The position numbers and the translations under genes are program-made. From an uncultured Flavobacteriaceae bacterium (lineage in GTDB: Bacteria > Bacteroidota > Bacteroidia > Flavobacteriales > Flavobacteriaceae), in contig CAJJCA010000010.1 of the NCBI GenBank assembly GCA_905182575.1, positions 62,001-126,000 of the forward strand: a stretch of DNA of 64,000 nucleotides, written 5' to 3'. Position 1 is the stretch's first letter, and each line of letters opens with the position of its first letter. The notes below the pieces were generated by a model. That model made no database searches and was not told where the DNA came from. It worked only from the letters and a program-made list of their open reading frames with translations. This document shows positions 59,747 through 64,000 of this stretch, one piece after another.

Positions 59747-60222
59747 CTATCAAAATCAACAGTTAAAATATCTTTATTCAGAAAGGTTGTGTATTGTTTG
59801 AGGTTACCTGATCTAGATTTAGAACTACAATTAGCTACAAAACCAGTTCCGGTACCATAAGAATTTCCGTGGTTTGCACATCGAAATCCTCCGATGGAGT
59901 ATGACCATCGATTGGATGTTCCAAGATGTGGGCAACAGTTGCTAAAAGCCAAAAGTTCTTCATCTGTTTTTCGAAGGAGTAAAACATAATGATCATTATC
60001 ATTAATGAATTCTCCAACGGATAAGAGTTTTGAATAGTTTTCATGTGTTGTATCTACATACAAGATTTTTCCTTCTAAAAATGATCCGTTTTTAGACGTT
60101 TTTTCTTTTAGAATTAAATATGTCATCTCTTCTTCTGTCAAGATCTCTTCCACCTCTTCTTGATCCTCATCGTTTGAACATGAGGATATCATTAGACTGG
60201 AGGATGAAGAAATTCCTATCAT
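59743..60222 (-). CDS. Cargo B: Rieske [2Fe-2S] domain lipoprotein
   Basis: A 159-residue protein whose first residues (SSSLMISSCSNDEDQEEVEE) form a lipoprotein-like or Tat-type leader. The Rieske site is LAFSNCCPHLGTSNRW and GFRCANHGNSYG, that is CxH with 16 residues to CxxH. The usual second HG loop cysteines fit the two-His two-Cys cluster. The start at 60222 may be internal; an upstream frame (HRLLVM) hints at a longer Tat leader. It probably carries electrons at the envelope, but no partner oxidase is seen here. Confidence 0.75.
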   Translation of the reverse strand: MIGISSSSSLMISSCSNDEDQEEVEEILTEEEMTYLILKEKTSKNGSFLEGKILYVDTTHENYSKLLSVGEFINDNDHYVLLLRKTDEELLAFSNCCPHLGTSNRWSYSIGGFRCANHGNSYGTGTGFVANCSSKSRSGNLKQYTTFLNKDILTVDFDS

Positions 60223-60300
60223 GACAAGTAATCTATGAATAAATAAAGTCTGCTGAGGAATTAAATTTAATCATATTTTAGTTTTTAAACTAGAGGAATA

Positions 60301-60399
60301 TCAATAATTCTTCAAATCATAACCCACAAAATCCCTTCCTAACTTATCACAAACTCTTCCTGTAGTTCCACTTCCCATAAATGGGTCTAATACTAATTC
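60301..60399 (-). pseudogene. 3' remnant of the ParB-methyltransferase gene (unit 2)
   Basis: Only about 95 bases match the methyltransferase 3' end (LVLDPFMGSGTTGRVCDKLG, then VGYDLKNY and a stop at 60301). The match stops at ACTAATTC, immediately before P4. The rest of the gene is absent here, as at 51530. Confidence 0.65.
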
Positions 60400-60425
60400 A
60401 ACTTCTGTTAGATTTAACATAAGTT
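60400..60425 (+). repeat. 26-base near-palindrome P4
   Basis: Right arm is TAACATAAGTT, otherwise as P1. Left flank is the methyltransferase remnant; right flank is Q and cargo C. Confidence 0.8.
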
Positions 60426-60520
60426 GAAATTTAAAATAATTTTAGAGGGTATCTTAACTTAGATTATAGTTTCATCGTATTGTACGATATAAAGGGATTT
60501 AATTGTTTTTAATTATCTTA
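60426..60520 (+). promoter_or_regulatory. Block Q4: conserved promoter-like segment before cargo C
   Basis: Matches Q1 and Q3, with the dyad ATCGTA-TTG-TACGAT intact near 60476. It leads to the lipoprotein start at 60540, whose first codons equal those of cargo A. Confidence 0.4.
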
Positions 60521-60539
60521 GAATTATAAAAATTATTCT

Positions 60540-62384
60540 ATGAGATTTATTTTAAGTTCACTTATTCTGTTATCGATCCTTTCTTGTGGGAAAGATTCCC
60601 CTGAAACTGTTGAATCTGTCATAACATTTAACTTAACTGTTACATCCTCAACAGGAGGAAAGGTTTCTAGTTCTGGAGGACCTTTTGAATCAGGATCTAA
60701 TGTTTCAATTACTGCAACACCTGATTCAGAATATGTTTTTGTCAATTGGTCAAATGGTTCAACTGATAACCCACTTTCAGTAACCGTAAATTCAAATCAA
60801 ACCATCACATCAAATTTTGAAAAGAGAAAATATCCTTTAACAATAACCATTCAGGGTGAAGGAACTGTAACTGAAAAAATAATTTCATCAGCCAAAACAA
60901 CTACCGAATACAATTCTGGAAGTTCAATAAGGTTAACAGCAATTCCTTCAGGGGAGTGGAATACTTTTGAAAATTGGACTGGTGACATAGACTCTAAAAT
61001 GTCAGTTATTGAATTACTTATTGACGAACCTAAAAACATCACCGTTAACTTTCAACAATCTAGTTTAATAGTTACCGATAATACTACTGAGATCATCAAT
61101 TCATCTATTTCAACAAATGATGTTTGGAGATCATTTTATAATGTAAGTGGAGTTTTTCCATATGTAAGTGATGGTGTTCAGTATATGTTTTATCCAGGAG
61201 CATCAAATTGGACTGCTGGACAAAGTGATAATAACACTAAAAATGACATTCCTCCAAAGCCATCTCAGATTTTAAGAAAAATTAATGGAAGGTGGGAGTA
61301 TTTCAAAACTGATTATGATGCATATTTTTGGGGAGCTAGAAATTTTGAAATTAATGGTAATTATATTGCTATAGGTGATGGTAACGAGATTGGTCCTGAT
61401 GGTCCTAATTGGAATGGAGGTGAACAAACGGATAATAACTGGAATGGAGATTTATATTTTGGAGAGATTATAGGAGGTGGAAATATTAATTGGACTGTTG
61501 TAAATTCTGTTGAAGATAGGATATATTCTCACGGAACAACTATTGGTGATATTAACGGTGATGGATTATTGGATGTTGGAACATCCCCAAATGCCGGTCA
61601 AAATACACTTAAGTTATATACTCAAGAATCAGATGGAACTTTCACCAATAATGACAATTTACTTGAGTTAGTTGAAAATAATCAACCATTTACTTTAGAT
61701 TTCTCTGACCTTGATAACGATGGTATTGATGAAATTATAACAGCTGATTATGGAGGAGGAGATCCATCTCAAGATCCATTATTGAATAATATTAGAGTAT
61801 ATAAATTTAACCAATCAAGTGGATTATTTGAAATTGATTTTAGATCCAATTCACCATCAGCCTTCTATAACATAGGACTTGGAGCTACTAGTATTTTAAC
61901 TCAAGATTTTGATGGAGATGGAATCGTAGGAGCAGAGGATCAAGAGAGGATCAATCTGGAAATTCATTTGAAATTTGGAAAGGAAATTCCGATGGGACTT
62001 ATACTCCACATTATTCATCTCCAGTGTGGACTGAAAATGAACTTCAATTTCGTGAATTTAGAATATTTGATGTTAATAATGATGGTTTTCCAGACCTCGT
62101 GTTAAGACCTTTTCATTATGGGACTCTTTATAGAAATAGTAGTGATTGTTGGTGGAATGTTGAACAGTGTAATGGTATTAAATTAAATTCTCTTATTCAA
62201 ATAAACAACGGAGACGGAACCTTTAGTTCATATGACGGTGAGGAGTTAGTAATAGAAGTCTCTAAATGTAGATAATATACATCCGTACATGGAAAATGGT
62301 GTTTTACATTTTACAGGGACATACCCAACCAATGTTGATTTTCAAATCAAGACTTATGATATAAAAGTCAGAATTTTAGATTAA
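60540..62384 (+). CDS. Cargo C: surface lipoprotein with InlB-type repeats and FG-GAP region, frameshifted
   Basis: A lipoprotein signal (LSSLILLSILSC), two InlB-type beta repeats (VSITATPDSEYVFVNWSNGS, RLTAIPSGEWNTFENWTG) as in cargo A, then a divergent propeller with DINGDGLLDVGTS, DLDNDGIDEIITA and DVNNDGFPDLVLR. Frames switch near 61925 and 62270, and the last frame ends at 62384 (TNVDFQIKTYDIKVRILD), converging with the methyltransferase stop at 62381. About 614 residues. The head is nearly the same as in cargo A; the propeller is not. Confidence 0.75.
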
Positions 62385-63747
62385 TATCTTTTCAAATCAT
62401 AACCCACAAAACTCCCTTCCCAACTTATCACAAACTCTTCCAACAGTTCCACTACCCATAAAAGGGTCTAATACTAATTCAAACTCTTTGGATGTTTGAA
62501 GAATTGGTAGAGTTATTATTTCTTCAGGAAATGGAGCAGGGTGTTCTCCTTCAATATCTAACTTTTGATTTGCAACCGAAGTTCTCACTATATCCTCATT
62601 CCAATAATCTCCCATATTCTTTCCTTTGATATTGGGAAGGTATGGAGATATTGAATTTGAGTACTCTCCATTTACACTTCTGTGTCGAGGTGGTAAGAGA
62701 AGGTTTAGTTTTCTCAGAGAGTTTATTAGGAGTAGGATAATAATCATACTCCATTGATTTAGCTAAATGAAAGATAAACTCATAAGAAGGAGTAAGATTC
62801 GATTTTGAAGAGGAGAGGTTTGGGATTGGTTTTAGACCAGATAATTGTATTTCTAAGTATCCATCCTTGTTCTTGAAGTTTGAGGATTACTCTATGAGGA
62901 ACATTTTGAAGGTTTCCATTGTAAAAAGTATCTCCAAGGTTTAAAAAGAAACTTCCTCTATCATTTAAAACTCTTTTACAATCTCTTAAGATGTTCTGAT
63001 AGATTTATTACAAACTCTTCAGAGGTTTTCTCATTTCCTAATCCTTCTTCTTCTGAATACTTTCGTTTATTCCAATAAGGAGGAGAGGTAAAGATGGTTT
63101 GAACTTCACCATCATTTAGTTCACTCATATCATTGGATGATTTCTGATAAAATCTCCATTCTGAGTTTTCGTTTTTTGATTATCAGTTGAGGTTTAGATT
63201 CTCTACTTTCTCTTTCTTTTATTTCTCTTTGGATTTGAAGATAAGATTGATTGACCGTTAGAATACCTTTATCTAAGAGTTCTATATATTCAGGTTTGTT
63301 TTTATATAAACCAACCTTCTTAAGTTGAGAAGAAGAGATTCCCATTTCTTTGGAAACAATATCTCTTGTGGAACTTATGTTAGATTTAACAGAAGTTAAA
63401 TCCGTTCGTTTACCCTGTCCTTTTCTGTAAAGATTATCAAGTGTTAGATATTCATTAATAAGTTCCTTAAAACTCTTTATTCTCTGTTTATTGAAGTGAA
63501 TTAGGAGTAATTCTTCTTCTCCTTTCTTAACTTCTTTAACCTCAACCTCAACTTCGTTCCATCCCAATCTTTTAATAGATTCAAATCTTCTATTTCCACT
63601 GATTACTTGATTACGAGTATCAATAGATAAGGGGTTGTAAGTAATCCAACTTCTGAAATACTTTCCATGAGTTCATCAATGGAAGATAAGGTCATAGATT
63701 TCTTTGTTCTTAGGATGGTGTTTGAGAGAGGAAACTTTGACTTTCAT
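62381..63747 (-). CDS. ParB-like domain fused to DNA methyltransferase, frameshifted
   Basis: From ATG 63747 a ParB/Srx-like N-terminus matches the unit 1 copy (MKVKVSSLKHHPKNKEIYDL). The frame 63130-63567 goes through P5 (TSVKSNIS) and on to a helical region (LLDKGILTVNQSYLQIQREI). After a frame error near 63135 the methyltransferase follows, with TIFTSPPYWNKRKY (motif IV), HPAPFPEEIITLPI and LVLDPFMGSGTVGRVCDKLG (SAM motif I), and the C-terminus VGYDLKRY. Such ParB-methyltransferase fusions are frequent on phages and integrative elements. Total about 450 residues. Several single-base errors make the exact frames uncertain. Confidence 0.75.
63372..63397 (+). repeat. 26-base near-palindrome P5 inside the ParB-methyltransferase gene
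   Basis: Left arm AACTTATGTTA, right arm TAACAGAAGTT; identical to P2. It is part of the coding sequence (codons for TSVKSNIS). Confidence 0.8.
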
Positions 63748-63800
63748 AAATTAAAAGTAGCAAAGTTTAAAATGGTAAGCAAATTAAAATTCAACTCTGT

Positions 63801-63852
63801 AATACTTATAGTAAGAGGAATGAACCTCTGAGAATTTATAAGAACAAGTATT
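63801..63852 (+). promoter_or_regulatory. Nested hairpin directly before the last gene
   Basis: AATACTT (63801) pairs with AAGTATT (63846), with an inner stem AGAGG / CCTCT. The outer stem ends at the base before the ATG at 63853, so it may control translation. Confidence 0.4.
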
Positions 63853-64000
63853 ATGGAAGATATAAATGAACACGAAATAGATGGGTTAATCCAAACCATG
63901 AAAGAAACAGGAATCAAAGGTTTAATGAAATACACAGATGTATTGGTGTGGAATCACATCTGTGAGAGAAATTGGTGTAATGAATCCAACAGGGAAGGAC
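63853..64000 (+). CDS. Partial unknown protein (start of gene, runs off window)
   Basis: The frame from ATG 63853 is open to the window end: MEDINEHEIDGLIQTMKETG, then IKGLMKYTDVLVWNHICERN and WCNESNREG. No family is recognised from these 49 residues. It is divergent from the ParB-methyltransferase gene and preceded by a hairpin. It belongs to unit 2 of the element. Confidence 0.5.
   Translation, partial: MEDINEHEIDGLIQTMKETGIKGLMKYTDVLVWNHICERNWCNESNREG

Overview
The window looks like a low-GC marine Flavobacteriia (Bacteroidota) chromosome. Supporting signs are a DUF5606 gene next to def and mazG, a GldI-type lipoprotein isomerase, two DUF368 proteins, a DUF3810 protein, the WbqC-lepB-dapB-DUF5683-parB-parA neighbourhood, a type IX secretion sorting tail, and promoters of the form TTTG then TAnnTTTG. 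Genus was not determined.

Bases 1-38150 are ordinary core genome in short, tightly overlapping operons: tRNA maturation and modification (tsaC-cca), haem A synthesis (ctaA), lysine and cell-wall precursors (dapD, dapB), shikimate (aroE), purines (purA), stringent response (rel), DNA repair (recF, mutL, ruvX), protein maturation and export (def, lepB, two peptidyl-prolyl isomerases), and chromosome partition and division (parA, parB, a DivIC-like gene). Bases 38160-46330 form a sugar-utilisation cluster: cytochrome c, PQQ sugar dehydrogenase, two Gfo/Idh oxidoreductases, DUF6807, a sulfatase and a ThuA-like protein. This suggests use of a sulfated glycan.

Many core genes carry one or more single-base frameshifts, several visibly in homopolymers (mutL, purA, parB). 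These look like uncorrected sequencing errors, so broken genes in the accessory region should not be read as decay without checking. Three short stretches look foreign to their surroundings: a SET-domain-like piece inside DUF5683, a CrtI-like piece before DUF6807, and a proteobacterial-looking ABC-transporter piece at 46613-46800. They may be chimeras.

Bases 46996-64000 are accessory: two tandem copies of a tRNA-Pro-linked integrative element. Each unit starts with tRNA-Pro(GGG), a relic of another tRNA 3' end, a conserved structured non-coding block and two small overlapping genes, one with an Xis-like helix-turn-helix. Unit 1 ends with a tyrosine integrase next to the second tRNA-Pro and also carries a small serine recombinase. 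Inside the units lies a 26-base near-palindrome (P) at five places. What lies on each side of P is mixed and matched: a repeat R, a ParB-methyltransferase gene or its fragments on the left; a promoter block Q plus cargo, or the ParB 5' part, on the right. P-bounded segments carry cargo (FG-GAP lipoproteins with a constant head and variable tail; a DUF1800/DUF1501/T9SS/Rieske set). I propose that P is a recombination site driving cassette exchange within these elements. This is the most notable candidate system in the window.
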